A DNA stretch of 64,000 nt from Crocodylus rhombifer. Taxonomy: Eukaryota; Chordata; Crocodylia; Crocodylidae. Below, one piece after another: positions 37,301-50,065 of this stretch. The position numbers were made by a program, and so were the translations under genes. The number at the start of each line of letters is the position of its first letter. The first letter of the stretch is position 1. The notes beneath the pieces were generated by a model. It searched no databases, had not been told where the DNA came from, and saw only the letters and a list, made by a program, of their open reading frames with translations. The stretch is taken from contig JAVSML010001167.1 of assembly GCA_038503035.1 (NCBI GenBank), positions 564,831 through 628,830 of the forward strand, read 5' to 3'.

Positions 37301-38499
37301 CTAATACCCATTAAGAGGAAAAATGAAAACAGAACTCAACTCAGCTCTCCTAGCTTGCCACCACCAGTTCCTCCCTTGCCCATCTCTGATGTTGGGGACC
37401 CTAGGAATATAATGCAGCAGCCAGAGCCCAATCTAATTAATCACTGTCCTCAGGTTGAGCTCAATCCCATCTGGACTGTGAAATATGTGGGTTTAGACCA
37501 AAACAATCTGGATTTTGGCACATATGACACAGCCCCACCTCTGTGACTGCACCATAAACAAATCTCCCACTTGGTAATGGAAGGGAGACATTTCCACAAA
37601 GACAGGGTTAGCAGCTTATCCTCCCCCCCGGCTGAACGGCAGTAGAGGCAAGTTACACCGATTATGGTAGAACCATTAAAAATTATCTTCAGAAGCATCA
37701 GAATCTTTCTCTCTAAAGAAAAGTTTTTTCTGTTTTTATATAACGATATGCCTCAAAGAGATGGAACCCCTATGTATGGACTCAAACATGTATTACCAAA
37801 AAAAAAAAAAAAGAAGGTAATCAGCATTTCCACAGAACTGAAGGTTGCATGTCACAGAAACAAAGCATATTCTAGCCAAGTATTCGAGTATTCCGTCTTG
37901 GAGTACACAGGACCTGGTCACCATATATTAAAGTATTTATAATCTTATTTATCTTTGACATTTCTAATGCACTTATTTTTGTCCCTGTAAAATGCAATAT
38001 GCTTCAACATACTAAATACTTTTTTGCCAGACCGTGCTAATACTTATTTCAGACTAAGGTAAACCTACAGACTGAACACTTAAAGATAAGTTTCAAATAC
38101 CTCTCCAGTGATTCTATAGTACCTAACAGTTTCTCCAGACAGTTCTCAATGCAAAACAGTTCCCTGGAGAATGTGTGTTGCATAAAACACTCCACTCAGG
38201 CTCTAAAACATAAACAACTATATTCCTTAGAAAATTTACAGGCTATCAATTTCAGCAGCAAAGATTCTTTATTTTTCCTGTATTTGTTCAGATTCATACA
38301 ACTGCTAAAAGGGGACACCTGTCCACATTCTAGAATCAATCAACAAACTTAAAAATAAAATAAACAATTGTTCAACCCTAGCTCAAAACACCGTTTAACT
38401 GAGTTTAAATTACCCAATAATTATGATGTTTGATGAGAAAAATTTTCAAAGAGTAAGGACATATAACAAAATTTTTGGTTCCCTATGGACCTGTTACGG

Positions 38500-38780
38500 C
38501 AGAGGTAGGCAACTATTTGGGCTGGAAGCCCACTTAACGAGTTTCGGTGAGCTGTTGCAGGCCGGGGGGTAGGCTGACCCAGCCCAGTCCAGCAGGGAGG
38601 GCCACAATCAATCCTATCTAGCCCTAGGGTCAGCCAGAAAGCAGTCAGCTGCTGTGCTACCCCTGCCTCACTGCACAGCAGTGGGACTGGCTATACATGC
38701 CATGGCCCAAGCTGCCCCAGTGCCTGGGCTGGGTGGGGCCAAAGGACCCGCTGTAGGCTAGATAGAATCCCTTGGCAGGG
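38500..38780 (+). mobile_element. hAT-type element, right end lost
   Basis: Starts cagaggtaggcaactatttg, a hAT-like terminus, followed by GC-rich sequence with 'tccagcagggagggccac' and 'aatcccttggcaggg'. No matching inverted end before the CR1 fragment at 38808. Confidence 0.5.
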
Positions 38781-38807
38781 ATCAATTTATCAGGTGGGCT
38801 TGCAAAA

Positions 38808-38985
38808 CATCCCTTACATAGACAATACTCTACTGCCTCAGAAGACCACTGCCGCCATAGTAAAGCACTGGAACAGGTTACTCAGAAAGGCTGTGGAATC
38901 TCCATCCTCAGAGGTTTTAAAGATCCGGCTAGACAGCCTTGGCTGGGATCATATAGTTGGGGATGGCCCTGCAAAGGAACGTGCA
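38808..38985 (+). mobile_element. CR1 3' fragment, plus strand
   Basis: Frame 38794-39024 encodes VKHWNRLLRKAVESPSSEVL then KIRLDSLGWDHIVGD, the C-terminal and 3' region typical of CR1 (..NRL..KAVESPSLEVFK..). The microsatellite tail is not seen. Confidence 0.72.
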
Positions 38986-39289
38986 ATGAGGACAACAATA
39001 ATGGAGAGAAACATGTTGGCCTGAGATCTAATGAGAACAGCCAAGCTAACATTGGGCTATTCAGGGCTGTGCAGTGTTGACTAGGGATAGAGACTGCTTA
39101 AGCGTTGGACGGGGCAAGGACTGCCTGCCTGTTAACTAATTTATTAGAATTATTTGGCATCTTACAGAAGACAGAAAACTAACTTACAAGACAAGTAAAT
39201 AAGAGAATAAAATATGAGAAACAAAGCAACTTATAAAAGCCAACAGGGTATTAAAATAAACTATTAAGTCCCTCTCAAACATATCCCAG

Positions 39290-40450
39290 CTCAGCTTTGC
39301 CAGCTAAAGACCTACATAAACAGGAAAGTCTTACAGAGATTCAAGAAGTTGTCCAGGCTCGGGTTCTGCCTGGCCTCAAGAAGTTCCAGAGCAGAGGGGT
39401 GACTACTAAGAATGACTTCCCACATTTCAGCAAGAGAATCTGGCATATTGATAGTACTTGCAAAAAAAACCCTGCTCTTGGCTGACCTTATGGATTGCAA
39501 TGGGGCACAAGAGACAAGGCAGTCAAGTCCCTTAAGTATGTATGGCATAAACCATTAAGAGTCTTAAAGTCAACTTGAATTATGCCCAGAAAGCTACTGG
39601 GAGGCAGTGCAGACCAGAATGGAGTTATGCACTCCTGGTGACCCACCCTCATCACCGCCTGCACCCCCTACAACTTCCAGATGGTCACTGAAAGCAGCTC
39701 CACAAAGCATATTGCATTAGACTACTCTTAAACTTATAATGGCATAGATAATGGTGGCCAGATCGGAATCTGAAGGAAAGGGTCTCAGTGGTCTCATCAG
39801 ATGAAGCTGGTCAAAGGTAATCTGAGCCACTGCCACTACCTGAATATCCATGTGCACTAGAAGATCCAGGAGCACCCCTCAGACTGCAAACCTGAATTAT
39901 ATGGGGAGACTGAACCCCAATGACAGGTGTCCCAGTGCCCCCAGGTCATATAAATTGCCCACCACCATCACCTCCGTCTTGTCTGGATTCAGTTTCAGTT
40001 GGTTTACCTGCATCCAATCCTCACATACAGCAAAGCACTGGGAAAGGACCAAAACTGGGGGGTGCGGGTCTGGGTCAGATGAGAAAGATAGACCTGGGTG
40101 TCATCAGCATACTGATGGCTCCTCATTCCAAATCTCTGTACGATTTTGATCAATGGCTTCATATATATGTTAAAACAGGAGAGGCAACAGGATGTGAAAC
40201 AGCCAAAAGCAATGTCTTGGCAACCCAATATTTGCATAAGTCTGTCTGTTCTTTACCAGGAACTGAACTGGATGCTAGATACCCAATGTAGGGCTACAGG
40301 TAATCAGGGAGGTTCAGAGACCAAAAGGCCAGGTCTCAGAGTCTAATGAACCACAGACTCATCCCACCCTAGAAGCTATGCTTAGGCTGGTTTCAGCAGG
40401 CACTTAGAAAGACTACATGAGGTTGGGGGTCCCAAAGCACCACTCTCCTG
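39290..40450 (-). mobile_element. L2-clade LINE remnant, minus strand
   Basis: Read on the minus strand, 40237-40090 encodes NIYMKPLIKIVQRFGMRSHQ then YADDTQVYLS, an RT active site in an L2-type rather than CR1-type context. It continues as DWMQVNQLKLNPDKTEVMVV near 40020, a degraded 'QLHLMRPLRP..DLATIIYAI' block, and ..MPYILKGLDCLVSCAPLQSI at 39548-39490, the L2 C-terminus. Many frameshifts. The 5' boundary is approximate. This is the only non-CR1/L3 LINE recognised. Confidence 0.8.
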
Positions 40451-40843
40451 AAAGAATTCATGATAAATGTCACAGAACGTAATAAATATGATGGACCAAG
40501 AACATACAGTAACATTAATAGAACTTGAAGAACTGGTATTTTTTCAAAACTCTTCACATTTTATTGTCATCTACATTTATTGGAGCTTCCCTTTATTCAC
40601 AACTCAGCTTTGCCGCTAGAAAAAAAGAAATACCAATTCACTATCATGCCTGTCTTCTCTTCAAATTTGTCACTAGATGATGAGCAAATACTTTATTGGT
40701 ATAGCAGGTTCCAAAAATTTAGTTATTAATATTGTATTGCTTTGTATATTTTATATTAGAAACTGTAAAACTATTTTGATGTAAACACCATTTTCCCCCT
40801 TGGCTTAATGTTTTAAATAATTTTGTGGAACCTAAAGAATTGT

Positions 40844-40939
40844 TAGAATCATAGGAAAGTAGGGCTTGAAGGACCTGTAGAGGTCGTGTAGTAATTCAAC
40901 CTCCTGCTTGAATCATCCCATGAAAATCCAAGTCTAACC
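40844..40939 (-). mobile_element. CR1 3' terminus, minus strand
   Basis: agaatcataggaaagtaggg, cttgaaggacctgtagagg and attcaacctcctgcttgaat match the reverse complement of a CR1 3' end (attctatgat tail, 'ggtccttc', 'gacctc'). It is directly followed by a hAT-like terminus. Confidence 0.65.
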
Positions 40940-41150
40940 CAGTGGTACTCAACCTTTTCAACCAATGGGGTGGATGGGCAGTGACCTGTCCCTCCACAGG
41001 TCAGATCCAGCTGGTGGAAGCTAATGCAGCACACAGGGCAGGTACGGTGAGGCCCCATCTGCCCACACAGAGCGGGGCAGGAGGCAGTCCAACCCTAATC
41101 CAGGCATTCAGGGGAACAGGGCTGGATCAGGGTCTCCTTGGCAGGGGTAA
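40940..41150 (+). mobile_element. hAT (Charlie-like) fragment
   Basis: Begins cagtggtactcaacctttt, a close match to the Charlie-type terminus. The right end is not clear; the position given is where GC-rich sequence stops. Confidence 0.45.
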
Positions 41151-41462
41151 ACACTTTATCAACTTTAGCGATGCTGTGTAGCATTCAGCATCCTGGCAAG
41201 TCTTTTAAGTGATTTGTCCTATATCATTCAAGAGTCCCTTTTGCAGATTTAGTAAATGTAACAACAGTTCTCCCCAAATAAACTCACAAATATTCAGGGG
41301 AATAACTACAGCCACAGGGAGGGCAGTGCTAAGAGAGGCTGGCTCACAAAAGCATATGCACTTCTGATTTAGTTAGTCTGTAAGTTGCATCTCTTCTGGC
41401 CTGACTTCAGGTTAAAACAGCTAACTACCCATCTCCAAATTCAAACCATTGTTCAGATATAT

Positions 41463-42498
41463 CGAAGTGGGCAAAATACAGCCAACAAGGAGAGTGCTTG
41501 CCATCTGATTAGATCTGGCCCATGGCAGCCCTCATGGCACTCCACATGGGGCCAAGTCCTGCCCAGCTGCACGGCACAGCTTCTGATGGGGCTGCTCCCA
41601 GCAAAGCTGCTGCTTGGATCCTTCCATCTCCAGTGGCAGCTCCTCTTTCTGCTGCACTGCTCCAGGCTAGGAAAAAGTTTCAACCAGGTGACTCCTACTA
41701 TAGTGTGCAGGGCTCTGGCTCCAGCCCCCAGCTGCCTTCCACCCATTCTGCAAGCCGCTGAGTGGGTGGAAGGCAGCTGGGAGCTAGAGCCAGAGCTGTG
41801 TGTGCTGGGGCAAGAGCTGCCTGGCTGAAGCTCCTTACTGCCTTCCACCCACTCAACCACCTACACTGGGCTGGTGGAGTGGTTTGAAGGCAGGTGGGAG
41901 CTGGAGCCAGAGCCTCGCTCACTGTGGCAGGAGTCACTCAGCTAACGCTTCCTCTCAGATCAGAGCAGCACAGCAGAAGGAGCCGTCACTGGAGGAGAGG
42001 GGAACCGAGCAGCAGCTGCAACATGAGTAGCCATGATGGAAGCTTTGTACACAGGCTGGGACCAGAGTCACAGCCAGGCTGGCAAGTACAGCCTGCCCTG
42101 GGAGGGGCTGCTGAGCACTCTGGGGGCAGCTTCAGACAGCACCACCTGGGCGAGCTCTGCTGCACACGCTCCCTGCCCTCTCCTCCCTCCCCTCATGCTC
42201 AGCTTGGCTGGCTCCTGGGACCTAGTGCCCAGGCAGCTGCCCCTCCACCCTCCCCCACACACACACCCTCAGCCCCCCTCCCACCCCACACACAGGATAG
42301 GGGCAGCCCCATGACGCTGCCCCGAGTCTGGCCTCGACCATCCATCTCACTCCTGAACACCACCCCCCCACTCATCCACAGCCCCATCTCACATGGGGAA
42401 CTTTGGTGAGTTGTGGTGGTGGTGGGAGGGAAGGGTGCTGACCCAGCACACAGCTCATCAAAAACTCCCTGTGTGGCTCCTTATGTTGCCCACCCCCG
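41463..42498. mobile_element. hAT-type element ~1 kb with strong internal hairpins
   Basis: Starts cgaagtgggcaaaatacagc and ends gttgcccacccccg. The ends are inverted repeats of the CAGGGGTGGGCAA type. The 8-bp flanks agatatat and agatgtgc agree in 5 of 8. The interior is very GC-rich and contains a hairpin at 41712-41796 and a related pair near 41834-41915. Overlapping ORFs on both strands reflect this composition. Confidence 0.65.
41712..41796. repeat. Hairpin, 34-bp arms
   Basis: Left arm 41712-41745 (gctctggctccagccccc..) and right arm 41763-41796 (..gggagctagagccagagc) pair with two mismatches around a 17-nt loop. Confidence 0.85.
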
Positions 42499-43768
42499 AG
42501 ATGTGCAATAGCAAAATCCCCAATTTCTCTTCAGTTATTTTCGTGGTCTCATCTTTCATGAATATATTTTCCTATCCACTTTAAATGTGTATGCCCATAT
42601 GAAAAAGTTCAGCCCAAAAAGTAAATCTGAAGATTAAAAATCAACTTGGAAGTGCACTTTGTTCGATTTGGGGGGCACATACTTTTGTGTTTTTTCTTTA
42701 TAACTTCATCTATGCAATGTCTTATACCCTCAGATGTTCCTATTACTTTGTTTTATTATGCTTATTGATTTGGATACTAGGATGTGTCAAATGTATCCAT
42801 TACTGAACTATTTTATTCTGGTATATCTAAATAACTGCAATTAAAGAACTCATTCAAATGACAAGAGCACATGACTCATTCTATCCTTATATTTTTAAAA
42901 ATAATTTGCATGTGCAGAAATTAAGCAGTTTCTTCTTACTTGGAGCTCAAGTTTCCTATTGTTTCACATAAACAACCTCCCCATCTTGCTCATTTTTGAA
43001 CAGTTTATGAAAATATGTTATTCAAGTTTTGTATAAAATGTATAGCTATATTAGCCATTTAATGGATATCAAAACATTTAAGTGAGACTGAACAATTTTA
43101 TCCTGGAAAGTGAGCTTTGAGCATGAAATTTCATTTTCCTGAGTTGCCATTTCCCTCTACCCATTTTCAGCCAAGTGCCAGAATCCTACAGAGCTTACAA
43201 CAAGCACCATTATCTCCTTGTCAGTTACTTACTGCTTGAAAAGCAGTACTTTGTAGGAATAGCCTGAATATCATTAATTATATAGTTCTTCTACTGGAGG
43301 CACTGCAGAAAAAAATGGGAGTGGAAAAACTGAAACAGAGGGAATAACAAAAATAAAGTAGAACAAATAAATAATAGGAAAGGGTTACACTAGAGATCCA
43401 AAGAGAAAGCAAGGGAAAACAGACCCAGAAAGAAAAAAATATTATGTTAAAACAGTGCTTAGAGGGTCTGACAGCAATGAAATAGATCCAGACCCTCCGC
43501 TACCCCATATAAATATTCCAAACCCGATAGGGTTTTGATTTGGAACTGAACAAAAAAGTCCAAATTTCAAGATTTCCCATAGAACTAGATCCTGAAAGTA
43601 TGTTTCAGAAAAGTCAATGTTTGTCTCAACTTTGACCTGCTTTTATATTAAATTTCAACTTATAGTATAAAGTGAGCATATTTTTAGCATTTCATTTAAT
43701 AATGGGATGTGGCATATTATGGCATGATCAAAGCACTTGGGTTACTTTAATGGTTATTTTTATTTTTT

Positions 43769-43795
43769 TATTATTATTATTACTACTACTACTAT
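43769..43795. repeat. (TTA)n / (CTA)n trinucleotide repeat
   Basis: A run of tta units passing into act units. Confidence 0.85.
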
Positions 43796-46249
43796 AATTA
43801 ATCATTTTATTTGTACGGTTATTTTAGTTTAATGGTAATTTTTGGCTATTTTATATATAAAAATTAGGGTTGAATAGTTATTTTAAACAATTCAGAATGA
43901 AGGATTGTTGAAATTAATATTCTAACTGATGTGGTAATTGACCTTTTTTACTGAAAGGTACAAAACACAATACAGCAGGCCTGTGCCATGCAGCTGAAGA
44001 ACAGGCAAGAAGGCCAACTGCCAGAGCAAGAGAAAGCAGCTGGGCAGCCCACCAGCCCTTCCCACAAACATTTCAATTTAATGAAATCATCATTTAATTC
44101 AGGAAGAAGCCTTGTCAGCCACCTCTAGCACTAAACATTGTAGATTCCAACCTCTTAAGCTTGGGGCTATTTCCAAAGGCAACAATAAGAATAGGGGAAA
44201 GAAATGCAGCATATATGAGAGAAGAATATCTTTCTTTCACCTTCTCAGTGCTAAGTCTAGTACTCTTCTCTATCCATTTAACCACTCCCAGAGCTTAAGC
44301 TTTCTTGCTTCACTGAATCTTCCTTCTGGCCACTAGCTAGCTCCAAAATTCAACTGGCTAGTTAATGTTGCTGTGCTTGATGTTACCTCCATCCCCATCC
44401 ATCAGTAATTTAATTACTGACGACTAAAATAATCTTTGAAATACTAACAGTAGGAACAACAAGATGCTGTTCTGAATTACACTATGCTCCCCCAAGCTCT
44501 GGCTTGCACCATATGTTTCAAAGGAAGATAGAAGAAACCTCAAAGTTAGCTATTTTGTAATAATCTATCCTTAAGAGAATCTTATTCCTAAATCCCATCA
44601 CTTGGCTTGTTCCCACTACCAAAACACTTTAAACTCCTTATAAACATAATCTTGTCTTCCATACAATTACTAATTCTTGTACTGTACTTTATCAGGTTAT
44701 TACAATGATATCTTATTGTAATGAGCTTTGGAAGTTAAATTCATATTGTATGTATTATCTTTTAGTGTCAGCAAATGTTTCCTTACCCTTACGTGATGAG
44801 AAAAAGTAAATGGAATACCTCAATCCCTCTTAATGCCGCTAAATCATTTAACTTGTTTCTTTCTCCCTTTCATGTTATATAATGGCATGCATTCCACCAT
44901 TTTTTCTGTCTTGTTACACACTACTTCCACTGCTGCTTCACATGGAAAAAAAATCCCATAAACACTGAATAGTTCACAGTGATACTCAGTTCGTCCTCGA
45001 GCGATTACTTTATTAAGCACCAAGTATTAAGCAAGTAGTTCAAAGTATATATTCCAAAGTGCAATACCTCATGAAAACTTTATTTCTGTTATCTAACTTT
45101 GTTAAGTTCGCTTGAGCTTCTCAGGCTTCTTTAGTCTAACAAACTGCCATCTGCAATTTTGCTGCCTCACTAATAGGCTCCTTTTCCAGATCCTAATGGG
45201 GATTATTGGAATACCACAATTAACCCTTGACAGTGGCAGAACTTAACACATTCTTATTCATTTCTTATTTCTTACATATGTTCTTAGCTAGGACAATCTA
45301 TGGCTTGTGGAAGCACTGGATCTGGCCTGTAGGACTCTGGCAGCAGTCACTCTCCAAGTACCCCTGCAGAGACAAGCACCTGCAGTGGCCAGGTCCTAAT
45401 GCCCATGCTCCACCCACCTATAAGATTGGGTGGGCTATCCAGGATGAAGCTTGAAATGTCTCCTATCCTTGCTCTAAGCTATGCATCCTTGTGTTGACTT
45501 CCCCTTCCCTGGCACAAATATAAACAGCTATGACTTCTTTTTCCTAGCTGCTCTCTTGTGCCTGCATTTACTCTTGCTGCACAGGAAATGATTATCTGCA
45601 GCAACGTTAAGTGCAAGCAGTTTGAGCTCTGGGTGGGGGCACAGAGACAAAAGGTTGCCAAGCCCTGTCTTAAACTACTGATGCGTCATAGTTATTATCA
45701 AACATGTATTTTATCTATAGCTGTTTTTGTCCATTCCCTAATTTCACATTTATCATTCTTTGTCTTATGTTTGCACTGTAAACACACTGGGGCCAAACTG
45801 TCTTTTGTTCCATTTGTTCATTACCCCAGAGGACGGAGTAGTCCTAAACACAAAGACTGGGGGGAGGAGAGTCATATATCAAGATGACAAGATCACTAAT
45901 ACAGACTGATATGGATAACTTACTATGGTAGGAAATGCAATCAACTTGCATTTTAATATGCCCAAAAGTAAAAGTTGTATATTTTTATTCCTATCTGTAA
46001 TTCCATACTTACTGAATGGGGCCCTCAATCCTTAGACGCAATAACTCTGAAAAGGACACATTGGTGACAGCAGATATTTATCTGAACAAGATGTTCCAAA
46101 TTTACATGCAACTGAAAGAGCCAGTACAAACTTTGATGTATAAATAAGGGAAATAGTGAATAGCAATAAAGAGGTCTTTTTACTTATCTGGCATAAAGAC
46201 AACCTCTAGTGAAAGCTGTTTCCTCTGCTGATATCTACAATTCCACAAC

Positions 46250-46374
46250 AATGTTGGTAAAAGGATTAAGAAGTGCCATAAGAATGATTAAAAGCTTAAA
46301 AACATATAATGAAAAGCTAAAGGACTTCAACCAATTTAGCTAATGAAAGGAAGAGTTAAGCAGCACTTTGATCA
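46250..46374 (+). mobile_element. L3/CR1 remnant, 5' of Tigger-like insertion
   Basis: A degraded frame reads like RxAIRMIKSLKTYNEKLKDF then NQFS, the CR1/L3 'LEKVQRRATRMIKGL..YEEKLKDLNLFSL' region. It resumes after the inserted element with KYLQGEQIF at 46932. Confidence 0.6.
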
Positions 46375-46376
46375 TA

Positions 46377-46929
46377 CAGGCAGTACTCGGACCAATGACA
46401 AAATTGGTTCCTGAAAACCGCATCTTAAGTTGAAATGCTTTAACTCAGAACCGATTTTCCCATAAGAAACAATGTTATAAATGGGGAATTGGTTCCTGAA
46501 CCAAGACCCAATACCCTTTTTTCAACCAAAAATAACCCAGAATTTTGTACTCAGTCAATTATAGATGAGTAATAGAGCTACATTAAATGTCTTTATATTG
46601 TAAATAGCAATTATATTGATTTGGCAGGACTTCCTTGAGGTGACTTTGCTGGACTTTTAGAAGGGCTCTTGGTTGGACTTTTTGAAGGGTTCTTGGCTGG
46701 AGTCTTCTCAGGAGTCTTGTCTGCTTTCTTAAAGAAAGTGTCCAAGGAAGTTTGGACAGATGTTTTCCAGGGAGATGGGTGATATAGTGAACTTGTTTGC
46801 CGGTGTGGCATGGCGTCAGATCAAGCATTGTAAAATTGAAACTCACGTCAAAGTTGAAACAGGGTGTCAATCTATGAACACTAAGTGTGAAACATTGCAA
46901 CTCGAACATTGCAAGTCAAGGACTGCCTG
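46377..46929 (-). mobile_element. Tigger/pogo-like DNA transposon remnant, TA-flanked
   Basis: The ends caggcagtactcgg and, reverse-complemented, caggcagtccttgacttgca are inverted repeats of the Tigger type, each flanked by TA (46375-46376, 46930-46931). The 553-bp interior, read on the minus strand (46611-46811), encodes SLDTFFKKADKTPEKTPAKN and a Lys-Ser/Thr-Pro repeat (KSPTKSPSKSPAKSP). This resembles the low-complexity C-terminal end of a pogo-type transposase, but the DDE domain is absent. It is probably an internally deleted copy. Confidence 0.72.
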
Positions 46930-46931
46930 TA

Positions 46932-47000
46932 CTAAATACCTACAAGGTGAACAGATATTTGGTAGCAGAATTCTTTTCAGAACCAATGGCCAGTAGTTTA
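46932..47000 (+). mobile_element. L3/CR1 remnant, 3' of Tigger-like insertion
   Basis: Encodes KYLQGEQIFGSRILFRTNGQ (from 46937), in line with the CR1/L3 '..YLQGE..F' region that follows NQFS in the fragment ending at 46374. Confidence 0.5.
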
Positions 47001-50000
47001 ATGTAAATGAAATGCAAACAAGAAATATGATGCATATTACAGATCGCATCAGGGCATTACAAGTGCAGATTAATAAATAAAGTTTCTCTGTTAAGAAATT
47101 CCCTCCAGAGTGAGCAAGTGAGCATACACACATGCATCCACAACCCCTTCCCTTCCCCTCTCCCCACCAGCACGCATGCATGTACAATATTATAGCAAGG
47201 GCTGGCCATCAGAGAAGCTGGGAAGCAGACACCTTTCAACTTAAAACCAGCATCTGAACAGCAATCCTGATTTAATGCCTCAGACAATAAGAGATTTTGT
47301 TTGACTTGTACCACCTGACCACAGTTCTTGGAAATGGATAACTGCAATTCCCAATGCTTGATTATATGACTAAATAATATAGTTAATTCCCCATATTACA
47401 AATATGCAAATTTCCACCCTGACTAGTTAGTATAATCCTGTTTAGACTGGCAACTGTAGACAGCATTTAAACTACATGGCAGCAACAAAGATGCTGTCTT
47501 AATTTCTTTTTTCCTCACGATGAAAAACTGTAAAAATAGCAAAAGGTAAAAAGAAAGGACAAGGCAGATAAAATAGGAGGAAAATGTTATCTAAATGTAC
47601 ATGAAAACTGCCTCTCTTTGAGTAAGAATATCCAAGTGCTACTGTAATGGGGAGATTCAACTTAGAGGCAAAACACAATCTAACAGTCACTGGCAGCAGG
47701 GCAAATTCAATTTTGATTTCCTAAATTATAAAAATATGTTCCTAATACTTAAAAGCAAAGACATTGATTTTCTCTGATTTTAGAGCATAATGCATTCTAC
47801 CTAAATATAAACCCAAATCCTTAGGTGCAGGCTTCCATCTCAGTTTTCTCCATCTCTTTTGGGTAGGCTCATATTCCCGGGAAGAATGTTTTCATGCATG
47901 TATGGACATAGGTATGACTGTCATATTCTCCATAGGAAGGTCCAGAGATAAATTACAATCAGATTTTGACAGCGATTTAGCCAAACAGCAGAAAGCAAGA
48001 TCACCTTTAAATGTGGACATCCTAACAGAACTATAAACATCTTCTTCACTTCCCAGGCAGTAAAGCACTAAGAGAATTTCTGCCAAAACAAAGGAAATGG
48101 TACTGGTTAAGACTAGGCGATCAATACCACAAATTTCAAACTATAGACTGATGACCATATGCCTGTTTAACACAGCAAATATGATTATTCTGCCTTGGGA
48201 TTGTCTGCACTTCAACACTCTTATGCAATCATCACTTCAGAGTATTAATAATTAAAACCGTCTGTTGCCTCTTCTGCAAGACAGGTATCTTAAGATCCAA
48301 TTCTAAGATTAATCATGCCCAAGAGCTATAATCCTTTCAGTAAGAAGACAGACATGAGCTCTATAATTCCTGTTCTCTCAGTTCACTTAAAAACATAGAA
48401 AAGGGGAGATAATCTATAGAAGGAATTTGCCCAAATTTGGAAAAGGTCATTTAATATGTTATTTATTAATTTATTTGACATAAAGCAAAGATGCAAAGCT
48501 CTTCATTTACTGCTTCCAGAATCAAAAAGGTTGATTGTTCACCCACCAAACTGACTTCCAATGACAGTGACATTCCCAAGTGTTAGAGCTACTCTGCTAA
48601 TCCAACTTTAGCAGCATTAAGACTTGATGTTAATCACTTCCTTGGTTGGCAGAGTACAGGAACGGAGAAGTTTGGATTCCACAAGTCAGAAGACACCTTT
48701 CACAAGTATAGCTCATCATACTCTTCCTGACTATTATGAAATATTTGTGACACTGTCAGAAAATTAACAGACAGGTTATCCAATAAAGGATTAGTGCTAC
48801 AAAACTGTGGAGAAGATATGGAGCCCTAGCTCCCAAAAATGTCCAAGCCCCGGACTCGATAACAAGGCAGGACTTGGTGGTGAGCCAGCAACAATTAATA
48901 TCTGGGCCTCAAACACCATGTGTATGTACTTTCAAAAACTTCCTAAGGACACACAAATACAATTTCTGGCTTTGGGTTTCTAGGTACACTTTTTGGATGG
49001 AGATTGTTTACAGCCCCTTTGAGAGCTGAAACTCCATAATTTATCTGGTCCTGAGATATGAGTGAGCTCGGTGTTTCTCCCAGTTCAGCAACTAGCTTAG
49101 CAAAACCTTTCCCAGAATTCTCACTTATGGGTACTGGCTTACAGTTCACCCCTTTGGACACAGACTTCATAAAAAGGTCCCTAAAGCCCTTTACCTTACA
49201 TAGCACAAAATAAATAAGCAAATAGTTATAGATCCAGGAAAAAAAATACCTCTCGTTCCCTGCCCATTTTCCTTATTATTCCGGAGTGTTTCTCAGGAAT
49301 CTAGTCAATCCCTTTTCAAGATTCCTGGTCCCCCTTGACTTGTTTACTTAATCACAGCCCCTATTTTCTTTTTCTACAGCCAGCTTCCTTTAGCCTTAGC
49401 TGGTGTCACAGTCCAAGATTTCTCATCTTCACTCCTTTGCAAGTCTGTCTTGAGTCTCTCACAGGCTCTGTGATTTTTATGATCCAGAACTACCAAGATA
49501 TCTTTTGCCACTACAGAAATTACACTCCTTCAAACCCCAGGTGCCTACAAAGAAAGTGAAGATAGCTGGTTCTTTTAGCTTCAGCCAACATACTGGCATA
49601 AAGTGTTCCCACTTGAACTGGTGACCATCAAGGTTTAATAACAATTATTATCTCTGGGAGGGAAATATATAACAATCCTAGGAGCAGATGATGGTCTTTG
49701 TTAATGCCAAGCTACTGAATAACAGAGTATGTTAAGATAAAGAGATTCTTTCAAATCATCCCATTTATAATAAATCATAGGCTCTATTAGTCTGTGAACT
49801 CAGTTTATTTAGACTATTTTATCTCAGTCAGGAAACACCTTCAAGTCATACATGCAAAGTGTGTTGAAATAATTAATACTTAGAAGAGATCCTAGTCATG
49901 TTTGAGTCCGAAACATCTCTCATCGGGGGTTTGGCTGCAGAACCCTCTCTCACAACACTAAGTACACAGGAAACTCAATTTTTAACTTAAATCTACAGCA

Positions 50001-50065
50001 AAAAACCCGAATAAGAAAAATTTCAAGATAAGAAAAAAACAACACCCCACAGCCTAAAAAATTTG

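Noticed and set aside
41385..42409. Several ORFs up to 171 codons
   Set aside because: All inside the hAT-type element at 41463-42498 and its hairpins; no transposase motifs.
46611..46811. Lys/Ser/Pro-rich ORF as a host nuclear protein (histone H1-like)
   Set aside because: It lies between TA-flanked Tigger-like inverted ends, so it is better explained as transposon coding remnant.
48943..49221. 92-codon minus-strand ORF ending ..NPKPEIVFVCP
   Set aside because: No known motif, no splice or repeat context that I could recognise, and nothing in adjoining sequence supports translation.
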